A stretch of 64,000 nucleotides of DNA, from positions 1 through 64,000 of the forward strand of contig NZ_JABFMV010000005.1 in the NCBI RefSeq assembly GCF_013359685.1, given 5' to 3'. The position numbers were made by a program, and so were the translations under genes. Positions 26,914 through 36,993 of the stretch are shown one piece after another; the stretch's first letter is position 1; each line of letters starts with the position of its first letter. The notes beneath the pieces are model-generated. The model did no database searches. It was not told where the DNA came from and saw nothing but the letters and a program-made list of their open reading frames with translations. The stretch comes from Leifsonia sp. C5G2 (lineage in GTDB: Bacteria > Actinomycetota > Actinomycetes > Actinomycetales > Microbacteriaceae).

Positions 26914-27758
26914 CCGCCACCCCGGTAGCTCGTGATCAGGCTGGTGATGATCAGACCCCAGCCGTCGACCAGCACGAAGAGCAGGATCTTGAACGGCAGC
27001 GAGATCATCACCGGCGGCAGCATCATCATGCCCATCGACATCAGCGCCGCGGAGACGACCATGTCGATGACGAGGAACGGCACGAAGATGACGAAGCCGA
27101 TGATGAACGCGGCGCGCAGCTCGGAGATCATGAACGCCGGGATGAGCGTCAGCATCGGCACGGCCTTCATGCTGTCGGGGTTCGCGCGGCCGGCGGCACG
27201 CGTCATCAGGGCGATGTCCTCCTCGCGGGTGTGCGCCGCCATGAAGCCGCGAAGCGGTCCTTCGGCCGCGTGCACCGCGGCCGTGAAGTCGATGTGGCCC
27301 GCGAGGTACGGCTGCACGGCCGAGTTGTTGATGTCGACGAGCACCGGGCTCATGATGAACAGGCTGAGGAACAGCGCCAGCCCCGCGAGCACCTGGTTCG
27401 GCGGGATGGACGGGAGCGCCAGCGCGTTCCGGGTGATCGCCAGCACGACGAAGATCTTGGTGAACGACGACATCATCAGCAGCAGCGCCGGGGCCACCGA
27501 GAGCACGGTGATGCCGAGGAGCGTCAGGATGGCGGCGCTCGGGGTGCCGTTCGGGCCGTTGATGTCGACGGTGATGCCGCCGGAGCCGCCTGCCCCCGGG
27601 CCGGTCGGGCCCGTCGGGGTGGGGACCGGCGTAGGGACGGCATGGGCGGCGTTGGCGCCGAGCAGCACGATCGCGACGGCGATGAGGGCGACCAGCAGGC
27701 CGGCCAGGGCGAGGCGGGGCATCCGCCCGGCGCGCGCCGCCGGCACCGGCGCCGTCAC
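26910..27758 (-). CDS. fliP: Flagellar export protein FliP
   Basis: Core protein of the export channel, 282 residues. The N-terminus looks like a cleavable signal peptide (arginine-containing n-region, hydrophobic core, ANAAHA), followed by a Pro/Thr/Gly linker and four helices. Signatures MMSSFTKIFVVL and PLFIMSP-like LFIMSPVLVDIN are intact, as is PFKILLFVLVDGW near the end. I chose the GTG at 27758, which overlaps the fliO stop as GTGA; MPRLAL at 27722 is an alternative. Confidence 0.93.
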   Translation of the reverse strand: MTAPVPAARAGRMPRLALAGLLVALIAVAIVLLGANAAHAVPTPVPTPTGPTGPGAGGSGGITVDINGPNGTPSAAILTLLGITVLSVAPALLLMMSSFTKIFVVLAITRNALALPSIPPNQVLAGLALFLSLFIMSPVLVDINNSAVQPYLAGHIDFTAAVHAAEGPLRGFMAAHTREEDIALMTRAAGRANPDSMKAVPMLTLIPAFMISELRAAFIIGFVIFVPFLVIDMVVSAALMSMGMMMLPPVMISLPFKILLFVLVDGWGLIITSLITSYRGGG

Positions 27759-28243
27759 TTCTTGGGCCGCACCGCCGAACTCGCCTGACGCCACGTTGCC
27801 GGGGACAGGATCGAGCCTTTGAGTGCCTCGTCGAAGAGCGAGGCGCGTCCCTGCGCCGTGAGGAAGTCGGCATCCTGCCTGGTGGTGGTGCTGGGGGTGC
27901 TCGCCGCCGGGGCGTCGTCGGTGCCCGTGCGGGCAGCGGCGGCCGGGGCCTCGGGCACCCGGACCAGCGGGGTGACGTCCGCATCCTGCGGACGGTCGGA
28001 GGTGTGGAGCACGGAGACCTGACGCTCGGTGACCCCGAGCACGAAGCGGTTGCCGTCCACATCCACGACGACGACCGACGCCTTCTGCCCGACGCCCTGC
28101 CGCCCGACGACGGTCACCGCGTTGCCGCGACGCCCCCTGCCCGGCGTGCGTCCCTTGGTGACCCGCCGCTGGACGAACCAGAGCACCGTCACGATGACCC
28201 CGAGCACCACGAGCACTCGCAGCGCAACGAACAGGGTCTCCAC
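27755..28243 (-). CDS. fliO: Flagellar export assembly protein FliO
   Basis: A 162-residue membrane protein with one N-terminal helix (LFVALRVLVVLGVIVTVLWFV) and a cytoplasmic part with the FliO core VVGRQGVGQKASVVVVDVDGNRFVLGVTERQVSVLH. It helps assemble the FliPQR channel. The GTG at 28243 lies 8 nt after a sigma-28-like -10 box, so the mRNA may be leaderless or nearly so. It is the first gene of the export operon ending with csrA. Confidence 0.85.
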   Translation of the reverse strand: METLFVALRVLVVLGVIVTVLWFVQRRVTKGRTPGRGRRGNAVTVVGRQGVGQKASVVVVDVDGNRFVLGVTERQVSVLHTSDRPQDADVTPLVRVPEAPAAAARTGTDDAPAASTPSTTTRQDADFLTAQGRASLFDEALKGSILSPATWRQASSAVRPKK

Positions 28244-28251
28244 GTCCCTCC

Positions 28252-28278
28252 CTATCGGCCGCGCTGCGCATCCCGTTA
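28252..28278 (-). promoter_or_regulatory. Sigma-28 (FliA/WhiG)-type promoter of the fliO operon
   Basis: On the minus strand TAAC, exactly 15 nt, then GCCGATAG. This matches the known sigma-28 consensus TAAA-N15-GCCGATAA at 10 of 12 positions. The same 12 defined bases and spacer length occur before fliM and flbD. Confidence 0.8.
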
Positions 28279-28289
28279 GCCCTTCCGCC

Positions 28290-28345
28290 GAGGTGCTCGC
28301 AGTTGCGGTCGACACGCCGACCGGGAGCGCAACAGCGAGCACCTC
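28290..28345. repeat. Long inverted repeat between fliO and a divergent gene
   Basis: Arms of 18 bp (28290-28307 and 28328-28345; GAGGTGCTCGCAGTTGCG and its complement with one mismatch) enclose a 20-nt centre that itself contains GGTCG-N6-CGACC. It lies just upstream of the fliO sigma-28 promoter and before the divergent gene. A hairpin, operator or mobile palindrome are all possible; I see no second copy in the window. Confidence 0.7.
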
Positions 28346-28379
28346 AGCGGCGTGGGACGGTGGGGGCGTGGAGATTGAG

Positions 28380-29108
<729 letters not shown>

Positions 29109-29150
29109 CGGAGGCCTGCGCCCGCGATCACCGCCGGCCGGCCAGGGGAG

Positions 29151-29225
29151 CGATCGAACGGCCGAATCTCCTGCCTGGCCGTCTGCTGTCGGAGATTCGT
29201 GGCTCAGACGGCCGAATCTCCGACG
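29151..29225. repeat. Intergenic repeat family B, copy 2 (reverse orientation)
   Basis: In reverse complement it has the same block order as the copy at 11881-11957, including three GGAGATTCG-type motifs of which two form a hairpin. It fills most of the gap between the convergent FGE-like gene and the 2-hydroxyacid dehydrogenase gene, so it may also help end both transcripts. Confidence 0.75.
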
Positions 29226-29241
29226 GAAGCGGCGGCGCGCG

Positions 29242-30234
29242 TCAGGGCAGCACGTTCACCGGGGAGTCGGGGATGCCGTTCGTCAGAGCGCTCACGACGT
29301 TCTGCGCCTGGACGCGCACGTACTCCCCCTCGGTGAACCCGGAGAAGTAGGCGATGTGCGGCGTCAGCACCACGTCGTCCCTCCCGACGAGGGGATGCCC
29401 CGCGGCCGGCGGCTCCTGGTCGAGCACGTCGAGCGCTGCGCCGGCGAGCCGGCCGGAGTCCAGCGCGTCGACGAGGGCCGCGTTGTCGACGAGGCCGCCG
29501 CGGGACACGTTCAACAGGATGGACCGGGCAGGCATCCCGGCGAGGAAGGCCCCATCCACCATCCGGTCGGTCTCCGCGGTCAGCGGGACGTGCAGGGAGA
29601 GCGCGTGCGAGGAGCGGCGGACGTCTTCCAGGGTCGTGCGCTCGATGCCGAGGGAGGCGAGGTCCCCGGCCGTCGCCGCGGTCTCCGGCAGCAGCGGGTC
29701 GTAGCCGAGCACACGTCCGAACAGGGGACCCGCGACGCGGGCGAACGCGCGGCCGATCCTGCCGAGGCCGACGATCCCGAGGGTGAGCTCGCTGAGGCGC
29801 GGAGGGGCGACCGCGGCGCGCTCGTTCCAGCGTTCCGGGGTCGCCGAGGCGGTGTAGAACGGCAGCTGCCGTGCGCTCGCCAGCAGCAGTGCGAGCGCGT
29901 GCGTCGCCACCTCCTCCGTCGCCGCCCCCGGCACGTTGGTGACCCAGACGCCGTGCTCGGTCGCGGCGTCCACATCCACATAGTCGAAGCCCATCGACAT
30001 GAGCCCGACGACCTTCAGGCGAGGCAGGGCCGCGATCACCTCGCGGGTGATCGGCGCGTAGCCGGGCAGCAGCGCGTCCGCATCCCGCGCGCCGGCGACG
30101 ATCGCCTCGGGGTCGCGGGTGCCGAGCACGCGGACCTCGAAGCCGTTCGTCTCCAGCAGCGCGATCCCGGGTGCCGGGTCGGTGTCGTCGACGTCGGTGT
30201 AGACCGCCAGCGGGCGGCGGCCGTCGTCAGCCAT
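29242..30234 (-). CDS. D-isomer specific 2-hydroxyacid dehydrogenase
   Basis: NAD-dependent reductase of 2-oxoacids, 330 residues, of the CtBP/phosphoglycerate dehydrogenase-like group. It has [10 protein letters not shown] (NAD site, near residue 156), SRGGLVD with the catalytic Arg, DQEP with the catalytic Glu and TPHIAYFS with the catalytic His. Last gene of a five-gene catabolic operon; its start overlaps the ureohydrolase stop by 8 bp. It may reduce the 2-oxo product of the upstream ThDP enzyme, but this is inference. Confidence 0.87.
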   Translation of the reverse strand: MADDGRRPLAVYTDVDDTDPAPGIALLETNGFEVRVLGTRDPEAIVAGARDADALLPGYAPITREVIAALPRLKVVGLMSMGFDYVDVDAATEHGVWVTNVPGAATEEVATHALALLLASARQLPFYTASATPERWNERAAVAPPRLSELTLGIVGLGRIGRAFARVAGPLFGRVLGYDPLLPETAATAGDLASLGIERTTLEDVRRSSHALSLHVPLTAETDRMVDGAFLAGMPARSILLNVSRGGLVDNAALVDALDSGRLAGAALDVLDQEPPAAGHPLVGRDDVVLTPHIAYFSGFTEGEYVRVQAQNVVSALTNGIPDSPVNVLP

Positions 30235-31192
30235 CGCGCCCCTCCCGGACGATGACCTGGGCCATCGCGGTCATCAGCTCGTACGCCACGTGCGCGGCCG
30301 CGATCCCGGTCACCTGCGCGTGGTCGTACGCGGGCGCGACCTCGACGACATCGGCGCCGACGATGTTCCGGTCGGTGAGCCCGCGCAGCAGGCGGAGCAG
30401 CTCGCGGCTCGTCAGACCGCCCGCCTCCGGGGTGCCGGTGCCGGGGGCGTGCGCGGGGTCGAGCACGTCGATGTCGATGGAGATGTAGAGCGGCCGGTCG
30501 CCGATGCGGCTGCGGATGCGCTCCAGGGCGGCGGGGATGCCGTTCTCCTCGATGTACTCGCTCGACACGATCGAGAACCCCAGGCGCCCGTCGTCCTCCA
30601 GGTCCTGCTTGCTGTAGAGCGGCCCGCGGGTGCCGACGTGCACGGATGCCGTCCGGTCGAGGAAGCCCTCTTCCGACGCGCGGCGGAACGGCGTGCCGTG
30701 GGTGATCGGCTCGTCGAAGTACGTGTCCCAGGTATCCAGGTGCGCGTCGAAGTGCAGCACGGCGACCGGGCCGTGCTTCCGGCTGATCGCATTGAGCAGC
30801 GGGTACGCGATGGTGTGGTCGCCGCCGATGGTGAGCAGCCGCTTCGCCCGCGAGCCCAGCTCGGCCGCCGCCTCCGCGATCTCGTTCACCGCCTGCTCGA
30901 TGTGGAACGGGTTCACCGCGATGTCGCCAGCGTCGGCGACCTGCACCGCCTCCCAGGCCGAGAAGTCCTGCGCGGGGTTGTACGGCCGCAGCAGCCGGCT
31001 CGACGCCCGCACGTGCTCCGGGCCGAAGCGCGCGCCGGGACGGAAGCTCACCCCGGTGTCGAACGGGATGCCGACCACCGCGATGTCGGCGGCGGGGACG
31101 TCCTCGAGCCGCGGCAGCCGCGCGAAGGTCGAGAGACCGGCGTAGCGCGGGGTCTTGGATGCGTCGGACGGGCCGACGGGAGTGGTGCTCAT
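30227..31192 (-). CDS. Ureohydrolase (agmatinase/guanidinobutyrase family)
   Basis: Mn- or Ni-dependent hydrolase that splits a guanidino group to release urea, 321 residues. Metal-ligand motifs are complete: [14 protein letters not shown] and [22 protein letters not shown]. The family includes agmatinase, guanidinobutyrase and guanidine hydrolase; the sequence alone does not choose between them. In the operon it follows a ThDP enzyme and precedes a 2-hydroxyacid dehydrogenase, so it may be part of guanidino compound catabolism rather than polyamine synthesis. Confidence 0.85.
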   Translation of the reverse strand: MSTTPVGPSDASKTPRYAGLSTFARLPRLEDVPAADIAVVGIPFDTGVSFRPGARFGPEHVRASSRLLRPYNPAQDFSAWEAVQVADAGDIAVNPFHIEQAVNEIAEAAAELGSRAKRLLTIGGDHTIAYPLLNAISRKHGPVAVLHFDAHLDTWDTYFDEPITHGTPFRRASEEGFLDRTASVHVGTRGPLYSKQDLEDDGRLGFSIVSSEYIEENGIPAALERIRSRIGDRPLYISIDIDVLDPAHAPGTGTPEAGGLTSRELLRLLRGLTDRNIVGADVVEVAPAYDHAQVTGIAAAHVAYELMTAMAQVIVREGRDG

Positions 31193-31202
31193 GGGTGGTT
31201 CC

Positions 31203-32825
31203 TCACTTCGTGAACGCGGACTGCGGCAGGTGGATGACGTGCAGGCCGCCTGCATCGCCCGCGGTTGCCACCGCCTCGGCCAGCTCGTCGGCCGAATGGG
31301 CGCGGTGACCTGTGCCGCCGAACGCCGCGGCCAGTGCCGCCCAGTCGGGCTGGGCCAGGTCGACCGCGATCGGGGCGATGCCCGCATCCACCTCGTTCTG
31401 CTTGATCTCGGCGTAGCCGCCGTTGTCGACCACGATGACGGTCAGGTCGAGGCGCTGCTCGACGACGGTCATGAACTCCTGCAGGGAGAACATGAGCGCC
31501 CCGTCGCCGACGACCGCGAACACCGGCCGCGCGGGCTCGGCGATGCGCGACCCGATCGCGGCGGGGAGTCCGTAGCCGAGCGTGGCGTAGGTGGCCATGT
31601 ACGGTGTCGAGTTCGGGGAGGCGACGCGCAGCCGGTTCAGCAGCCCCCAGTAGGCGATCTGCGACGAATCGGTCGCGACGATCGCCTCGGCCGGCAGGGC
31701 GGCGGCGATGGCGTCCGCGAGGTCGGTGTTGACCGCCGAGAGCTCGCGGCATTCGGCCGCGACGGCATCCAGGGTCTCGCCGACCCGGGCATCGCGCGCG
31801 CCGCCGGCCGGCTCGCCGGCACCGAGCGCATCGGTCAGCGCGGCGAGCGCGGTGGCCGCGTGGGCGACGATCCCGACCGCGGCCGGCTGGTTCTTGTCGA
31901 GCTGGGACTCCAGCACGTCGATGCGGATGACGGCCCCGCGGGCCTCCAGCTTCTCGACCCAGAGCTCTGCCTCGCCCAGCTTCGAGCCGACCACCAGCAG
32001 CACATCCGCGTCGCGCGCGCGATTCCGTGCCGCGGCGAGCCGCAGGTTGGCGCCGAGGGAGAGCGGGTGGCGCTCGTCGAGCACACCCTTCGCGTTGAGC
32101 GTGGTGACCACCGGCGCGCCGAGACGCTCCGCGAGCGCCCGCAGTCCGGCGGACGCGCCGCGGGAGCCCCCGCCCGCGAGGATGACGGGGTCGCCCGCGC
32201 CGGCCAGGAGGCGCGCCGCCTCGGCGATCCGCTCCGCGTCCGGGGAGGCGGGCTGCGGCGCCGGGCGCGCGGCGAGCGCCCCGGCCGGGAGGCTGGTCTC
32301 CTCCTCCAGCAGGTCGAGCGGCACCTCGAGGTAGACGGGACGCGGCCGGCCCGTCGCGAAGAGGGCGAAGGCGTCGTGGACAGCCTCCACCGCCTCCTCC
32401 GCCGACTCCACACGGCGGCCCCACTCGACGATGGCGGACGCGGCGCCCAGCTGATCCTTCGTCTCGTGCAGCGTCCCGGCGTCGGCGAACTCGTGCCCGC
32501 GTGCGGGACCGGGCGACAGGACGATCATCGGGCGCGACTCGCAGTACGCGGTGGCCGCGGCCGAGAGCGCGTTGAGCAGCCCCGGACCGCTGGTGGTGAT
32601 GACCACGCCCGGCTTGCCCGTCTGCAGCGACCAGCCGTCGGCCGCGTAGCCCGCACCCTGCTCGTGGCGGGTGGTGACGGGCCTCACCCCGAGAGCGGTG
32701 AGCGGCCGGTAGAACTCCAGGTTGTGCGTCCCGGGGATGCCGAACACCGTGTCCACCCCGTAGTTGCGGAGGGTCTCGACGACGACCCACCCGGTCGTGC
32801 GCTTCTCGCGCGTCTCACTCGCCAT
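31203..32825 (-). CDS. Thiamine diphosphate enzyme, acetolactate synthase-like
   Basis: Three-domain ThDP-dependent enzyme, 540 residues, similar to the large subunit of acetolactate synthase and 2-oxoacid decarboxylases. The catalytic Glu lies in [14 protein letters not shown] near residue 57 and the Mg/ThDP motif [12 protein letters not shown]...[10 protein letters not shown] near 430-460. There is no small ilvN-like subunit beside it, so a biosynthetic role is unlikely. It is in an operon with an amidohydrolase (11-bp overlap upstream) and a ureohydrolase (10 bp downstream). It probably decarboxylates or ligates a 2-oxoacid in a catabolic route. Confidence 0.85.
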   Translation of the reverse strand: MASETREKRTTGWVVVETLRNYGVDTVFGIPGTHNLEFYRPLTALGVRPVTTRHEQGAGYAADGWSLQTGKPGVVITTSGPGLLNALSAAATAYCESRPMIVLSPGPARGHEFADAGTLHETKDQLGAASAIVEWGRRVESAEEAVEAVHDAFALFATGRPRPVYLEVPLDLLEEETSLPAGALAARPAPQPASPDAERIAEAARLLAGAGDPVILAGGGSRGASAGLRALAERLGAPVVTTLNAKGVLDERHPLSLGANLRLAAARNRARDADVLLVVGSKLGEAELWVEKLEARGAVIRIDVLESQLDKNQPAAVGIVAHAATALAALTDALGAGEPAGGARDARVGETLDAVAAECRELSAVNTDLADAIAAALPAEAIVATDSSQIAYWGLLNRLRVASPNSTPYMATYATLGYGLPAAIGSRIAEPARPVFAVVGDGALMFSLQEFMTVVEQRLDLTVIVVDNGGYAEIKQNEVDAGIAPIAVDLAQPDWAALAAAFGGTGHRAHSADELAEAVATAGDAGGLHVIHLPQSAFTK

Positions 32826-34488
32826 CCGCGTGGAACCTCTCCGAGCCGTCCACCCAGGTCGCGAGCACCGGGATGCCGGCGATCGCGTCGCCGTCCACCG
32901 TCAGCGGGTCGGCGCCGAGCACGACGAAGTCGGCGCGCTTCCCGGCGGCCAGCGAGCCGAGCTCCCTCTCACGCCCGAGGGTGATCGCGCCCTCCAGGGT
33001 GTGGGCGCGCAGGGCGGCCTCCGGGCTGATCCGCAGCGAGTCGGGGCCGAGCTTGTGGCCGCGGCGGGTGACGCGCGTGACCGCGGCCTGGATGGCCTCC
33101 AGCGGCCGAGGCTCGGCCACCGGGGCGTCGGACGAGATCGTGACCGGCACCCCGGCCTCGACGAACTCGCCGAGCGGGTTGAAGCGCTCGCCGGGCGTGC
33201 CGATGGCCTGCTCGACGCCCTCTCCCCAGTTGTAGTAGTGCTGGGTCTGATTCACCGGGCGGATGCCGAGGCGCGCCATCCGCTCGATCTCGGCCGGTGC
33301 GGGCAGGCCGCAGTGCTCGATCCTGTGCCGCGCGTCCGGGTCTGGACGCTCGGCGAGCGCCTGCTCCACCGCATCCACGACCATGGCGATCGCGGTCGGG
33401 GACTGCGCGTGCGTCGCCGTCTGCAGCCCGGCGGCGTGCGCCTTCGAGACCAGGCCCGCGTACTCGGCCGGCTCGTGGTACAGCTGGCCCCGGCGGCACG
33501 GGTCGCCCACGTACCCCTCGGGGAAGTACGCGGTCCAGCCGCCGAGCGTGCCGTCGGCGTACAGCTTGATGCCCGCGACCGACAGGAAGGCGTTGCCGAA
33601 CGGGCCGGTGAGGCCGAGATCGAGCACCTGGTCGAGCAGGTGCGAGAGGAAGTACAGCGAGACCCGCACCGACAGCTCGCCGCGGTCCGCCATCGCCAGG
33701 TAGGCGGCGAGCTCCCGCTTCGACACCTGCGCGTCGCCGAGCGCCGTGACGCCGGACGCGAGGAACTCGCGCTGGGCGATGTCCAGCTGCCGCTGGTGCT
33801 CCGCGGGCTCGTCGCCGAGGTGGAAGTTGGGTCCGTGGTGGCCGATCTTCACGCCGTGGAGGCCCGTGAGCACGTTGCAGGCCGCGTCCGACAGCTCCCC
33901 GGTGAGCTCGCCGTCGGCGTCGCGGAAGAACTCGCCGCCCTCCGGGTTGGGGGTGTCGCGCGTGATGCCGTACTTCTGCAGCGTGAAGCTGTTCACCACG
34001 CCGCCGTGGCCGGAGGCGTTCATCACGTACACCTCGCGGTCGGTCGCCACCCGGTCCAGCTCCTCCTTCGTTGGATGCCGCCGCTCCGCCAGGTTGCGCT
34101 GCTCGTAGCCGTAGCCGCGCAGCGGGACGCCGGCGGGCAGCTTCTTCGCGCCCTCCCGCATCAGCTCCACGATCTCCGGGATCGAGCCCGCCTTCTCGGG
34201 ACTGACATCCACCCACGTGAGCAGCTGGCCGAACATCAGCGGGTGGGCGTGCGCGTCGATGAAGCCGGGGACGATGGTCGCGCCCGGGTAGTCGGCGCGC
34301 ACGGGGTCGAGGCCCGCGGCTCGCGCTGCGGCCTCCACCTCGCCGAGCGCGCCGACCGCCAGGATCCGGCCCCCCGCCGTGAGCATCGCCTCGGCGCGCG
34401 GGGCGTCGTCGTCGACGGTCAGGATGACATCCGCGGTGACGATCGTGGGGGCCGAGTCGCGGGAGTCGTAGGTAGCCAGGTGTCGCAC
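32815..34488 (-). CDS. Amidohydrolase (YtcJ/formamidase-like, amidohydrolase 3 family)
   Basis: Metal-dependent amidohydrolase of 557 residues. It has the N-terminal beta domain, the first metal motif FIDAHAHPLMFG near residue 80, HRIEHCGLP in the barrel, and the last metal Asp in SSDAPVAEPRPLE. YtcJ-type and N-substituted formamide deformylases share this layout. It begins (GTG) 3 bp after the transporter gene and overlaps the ThDP enzyme gene. Together they suggest uptake and breakdown of an amide or guanidino compound. Confidence 0.82.
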   Translation of the reverse strand: MRHLATYDSRDSAPTIVTADVILTVDDDAPRAEAMLTAGGRILAVGALGEVEAAARAAGLDPVRADYPGATIVPGFIDAHAHPLMFGQLLTWVDVSPEKAGSIPEIVELMREGAKKLPAGVPLRGYGYEQRNLAERRHPTKEELDRVATDREVYVMNASGHGGVVNSFTLQKYGITRDTPNPEGGEFFRDADGELTGELSDAACNVLTGLHGVKIGHHGPNFHLGDEPAEHQRQLDIAQREFLASGVTALGDAQVSKRELAAYLAMADRGELSVRVSLYFLSHLLDQVLDLGLTGPFGNAFLSVAGIKLYADGTLGGWTAYFPEGYVGDPCRRGQLYHEPAEYAGLVSKAHAAGLQTATHAQSPTAIAMVVDAVEQALAERPDPDARHRIEHCGLPAPAEIERMARLGIRPVNQTQHYYNWGEGVEQAIGTPGERFNPLGEFVEAGVPVTISSDAPVAEPRPLEAIQAAVTRVTRRGHKLGPDSLRISPEAALRAHTLEGAITLGRERELGSLAAGKRADFVVLGADPLTVDGDAIAGIPVLATWVDGSERFHADGE

Positions 34489-34491
34489 AGG

Positions 34492-35838
34492 TCAGATCCT
34501 CGTGGTGTTGATCGCGGTGGTGTCGAGTCGTGGATTGAAGGAGGCGGTCACCGGAGCAGCGTCGGAGTGCTGCGGCGCGAACCACGTGCCGATGACGGCG
34601 ATGAGCGCCAGCGCCCCGAAGAACCAGATCGCCGACCAGAAGCTCCCGGTCGCCGCGATCAGGCCGGTCGCGATGGCGGGCGAGAGCCCGCCCCACACGG
34701 CCGCGCCGATCCCGTAGGAGAGCGACATCGACGTGTACCGCGCCTGCGGCCGGAACATCTGCGTCATCACGGTGGACAACGGCGCCCACGCCCCGCTCAG
34801 GGTGATGCGGATGACGCTGACGAAGATGTAGATCAAGGCGACCTGGTGGTTCTGGATGACCAGCACCAGCGGGATCACCGCCACGAACGACAGGATCGAG
34901 CCGAGGATGATGACCCGCTTGCCGCCCCACTTGTCGCCCAGCATCGCCAGCGGCAGCGTGACCAACGCCTCGATGAACGATGCGATCGTCATGGCCCCGA
35001 GGATGATGTCGGCGGGCAGGCCGACCTCCGGGCTCGTGGCGAAGTTCTGCACGAACGTTGTGGCGATGACGTAGCCGCCCGACGACATGGCGATGATGCA
35101 GAAGCCGAGCAGGATGGGCAGCCAGTTGTTGCGCAGCGCGAACACGATCGGCGTGGACTGCTTGTGGCCCTCGATCTTCTCCTCGAAGACCGGCGTCTCC
35201 TCCACCCGGAGGCGCACCCAGATGCCGACGCCGATGAGGACGATGGAGAACAGGAACGGAACACGCCATCCCCACGTCAGCAGGACGTCGTCGCCCATGG
35301 CGGCGAGGATCCAGAACGCACCGGAGGCCATCAGCGCGCCGAGCGGGTTGCCGAGCTGCGTGAAGCCGCCGTAGAAGGTCTTGAACTTCGGCGGGGCGCT
35401 CTCCACCGACATCAGGCTGGCCCCGCCCCACTCGCCGCCGACCGCGAGTCCCTGCGCGATGCGCAGCACGATGAGCAGGATCGGCGCCGCGATGCCGATG
35501 GCGGCGTACCCCGGCAGGCAGCCGACGAGGACCGTGGCGACGCCCATCAGGAACAGCGTGAGCGTGAGGGCGCGCTTGCGGCCCAGCTTGTCGCCGATGT
35601 GGCCGAAGATGATGCCGCCGAGCGGACGCATGAAGTAGGCGACCGCGTAGGTGCCGAACGACGCGAGCGTCCCGAGCGCGTGGTTGATCTCGGGGAAGAA
35701 CACCTGGGGGAACACGATGGCCGCGGCCGTCGCGTAGACGTAGAAGTCGTACCACTCGATGGTCGTCCCGACGACCGAGGCGAGGCCGGCCCTCAGTGCC
35801 CGGCGGTGCCCGGCGGGGTGGATGGCGGTTGCAGACAC
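34492..35838 (-). CDS. MFS transporter, metabolite:H+ symporter (MHS) family
   Basis: A 448-residue, 12-helix proton symporter. The first helix region ASVVGTTIEWYDFYVYATAAA and the following FFPEINHALGTLASFGTYAVAYFMRPLGG are typical of the MHS group (ProP/ShiA-like), as is GHIGDKLGRKRAL. I chose the GTG at 35838 (VSATAIHPAG) because GGAG lies 6 nt upstream. It is the first gene of the five-gene operon and is divergent from the Lrp/AsnC-type regulator, so it probably imports the substrate of this pathway. Confidence 0.88.
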   Translation of the reverse strand: MSATAIHPAGHRRALRAGLASVVGTTIEWYDFYVYATAAAIVFPQVFFPEINHALGTLASFGTYAVAYFMRPLGGIIFGHIGDKLGRKRALTLTLFLMGVATVLVGCLPGYAAIGIAAPILLIVLRIAQGLAVGGEWGGASLMSVESAPPKFKTFYGGFTQLGNPLGALMASGAFWILAAMGDDVLLTWGWRVPFLFSIVLIGVGIWVRLRVEETPVFEEKIEGHKQSTPIVFALRNNWLPILLGFCIIAMSSGGYVIATTFVQNFATSPEVGLPADIILGAMTIASFIEALVTLPLAMLGDKWGGKRVIILGSILSFVAVIPLVLVIQNHQVALIYIFVSVIRITLSGAWAPLSTVMTQMFRPQARYTSMSLSYGIGAAVWGGLSPAIATGLIAATGSFWSAIWFFGALALIAVIGTWFAPQHSDAAPVTASFNPRLDTTAINTTRI

Positions 35839-36048
35839 ACACAGCTCCTTTGCTCGTATTGTCATGAAGTTCGTCGTGAAGTCTCACGCCGCCGGTCAGG
35901 ATGCGCAAGCGCACTTCGAAGCCCGCGCTTCGGGTTCGCCGTCGTTCTGCGCACCGAAGTCGTCATTCAGCGCGCGGATCGTCGTTATCGCCGGACTCCT
36001 GCCGCGGAAGTGCGGTTCCGCGGGAGCGATTCCGGGTATTCTGACGAT
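35839..36048. promoter_or_regulatory. Divergent control region between transporter operon and Lrp/AsnC gene
   Basis: This 210-bp gap separates the MFS gene and the regulator gene. It contains an imperfect palindrome near 35998-36025 (CTCCTGCCGCGGAA, 6 nt, TTCCGCGGGAG) and TATTCT at 36037-36042, 6 nt before the regulator ATG, a good -10 box for a leaderless mRNA. The palindrome is a reasonable Lrp-type site, but this is inference. Confidence 0.45.
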
Positions 36049-36987
36049 ATGCCCGTCCGCCACGACCGCGGAGCGCCCGACCGCGACACCGACGGGCTCG
36101 ACAGCAGCCTCGTCCGCGCACTCCAGGCCGACGGCCGGGCGAGCATCCACGAGCTCGCCCGGACCCTCGGCGTCTCGCGCGACCTCGTCTCGCGGCGGTT
36201 GAGCACCCTGATCGGCCGGGACGGTCTGCGGGTCGTCGCGGCCCTCGACCCCGGCTTCGCCGGTCTCAACGTGCTCATCCACGGCCTCGTCGAGGTGGAC
36301 GGGCCGGCCCGCCCGGTCGCAGAGCGCATCGCCGGCCTGCCGGACACGGTGTTCGTCTCCTTGGTGGCCGGCGGCGCCTCGCTGGTGTTCGAGTCACGGC
36401 ACGGCGACACCGACGAGCTGGGCGCGACGCTCGCCGCCATCCGCGAGATCCCGGGCGTCCGCCGCGTGCGGGTCACCACCTACGACGGACTGCTCAAGGA
36501 GTTCATCACCGCCGCCTCCGTCACCGATGTGCGGCTCGACCGGCTCGACCACGACCTCATCGCGATCCTGCAGGACGACGGCCGCGCCAGCTACCGTGCC
36601 CTCGCCGATGCCGTGCGTCTCTCCCCCTCGTCCACGCGGGCGCGCGTGCGGCGCCTGCTCGACGCGGGCGTCATCCGGATCGCGGCCATCGACGCCGGCG
36701 GCCTCTCGCGCAACCGCGTGGCGGTCGGCGTCGGGATCGCCCTGCGCGGCGCCCCGGAACCCGTCCACCGCTACCTGGTCGACACGCGCGCCGTCGACCT
36801 CGCGGCCGCCGCGCACGGCGCCTACGACGTCATCGCGACGATCGTCGGCACGGCGACGGCGGGCGTGCTGGCCGTCATCGAGGAGCTGCGGGCGCTGCCC
36901 GGCGTCGGCTCGCTCGAGACCTGGGCGCACCTCGACATCATCAAAGAGGACTACACGCGCACCCTGGGCCGGATCGTCCGGCCCTGA
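36049..36987 (+). CDS. Lrp/AsnC-family regulator with two HTH domains
   Basis: A 312-residue regulator that looks like a tandem duplication of the usual 150-residue Lrp. Both halves begin with a winged HTH of Lrp type (LVRALQADGRASIHELARTLG near residue 17; LIAILQDDGRASYRALADAV near 170), each followed by a RAM-like ligand domain. The gene is divergent from the catabolic operon that starts with the MHS transporter and is its likely regulator. Its stop is 6 bp from the convergent fliN stop. Confidence 0.85.
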   Translation: MPVRHDRGAPDRDTDGLDSSLVRALQADGRASIHELARTLGVSRDLVSRRLSTLIGRDGLRVVAALDPGFAGLNVLIHGLVEVDGPARPVAERIAGLPDTVFVSLVAGGASLVFESRHGDTDELGATLAAIREIPGVRRVRVTTYDGLLKEFITAASVTDVRLDRLDHDLIAILQDDGRASYRALADAVRLSPSSTRARVRRLLDAGVIRIAAIDAGGLSRNRVAVGVGIALRGAPEPVHRYLVDTRAVDLAAAAHGAYDVIATIVGTATAGVLAVIEELRALPGVGSLETWAHLDIIKEDYTRTLGRIVRP

Positions 36988-36993
36988 GCGGGG

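Noticed and set aside
34496-34720. Short plus-strand ORFs opposite the MFS transporter gene
   Set aside because: Antisense frames with shadow codon use and no start signals.
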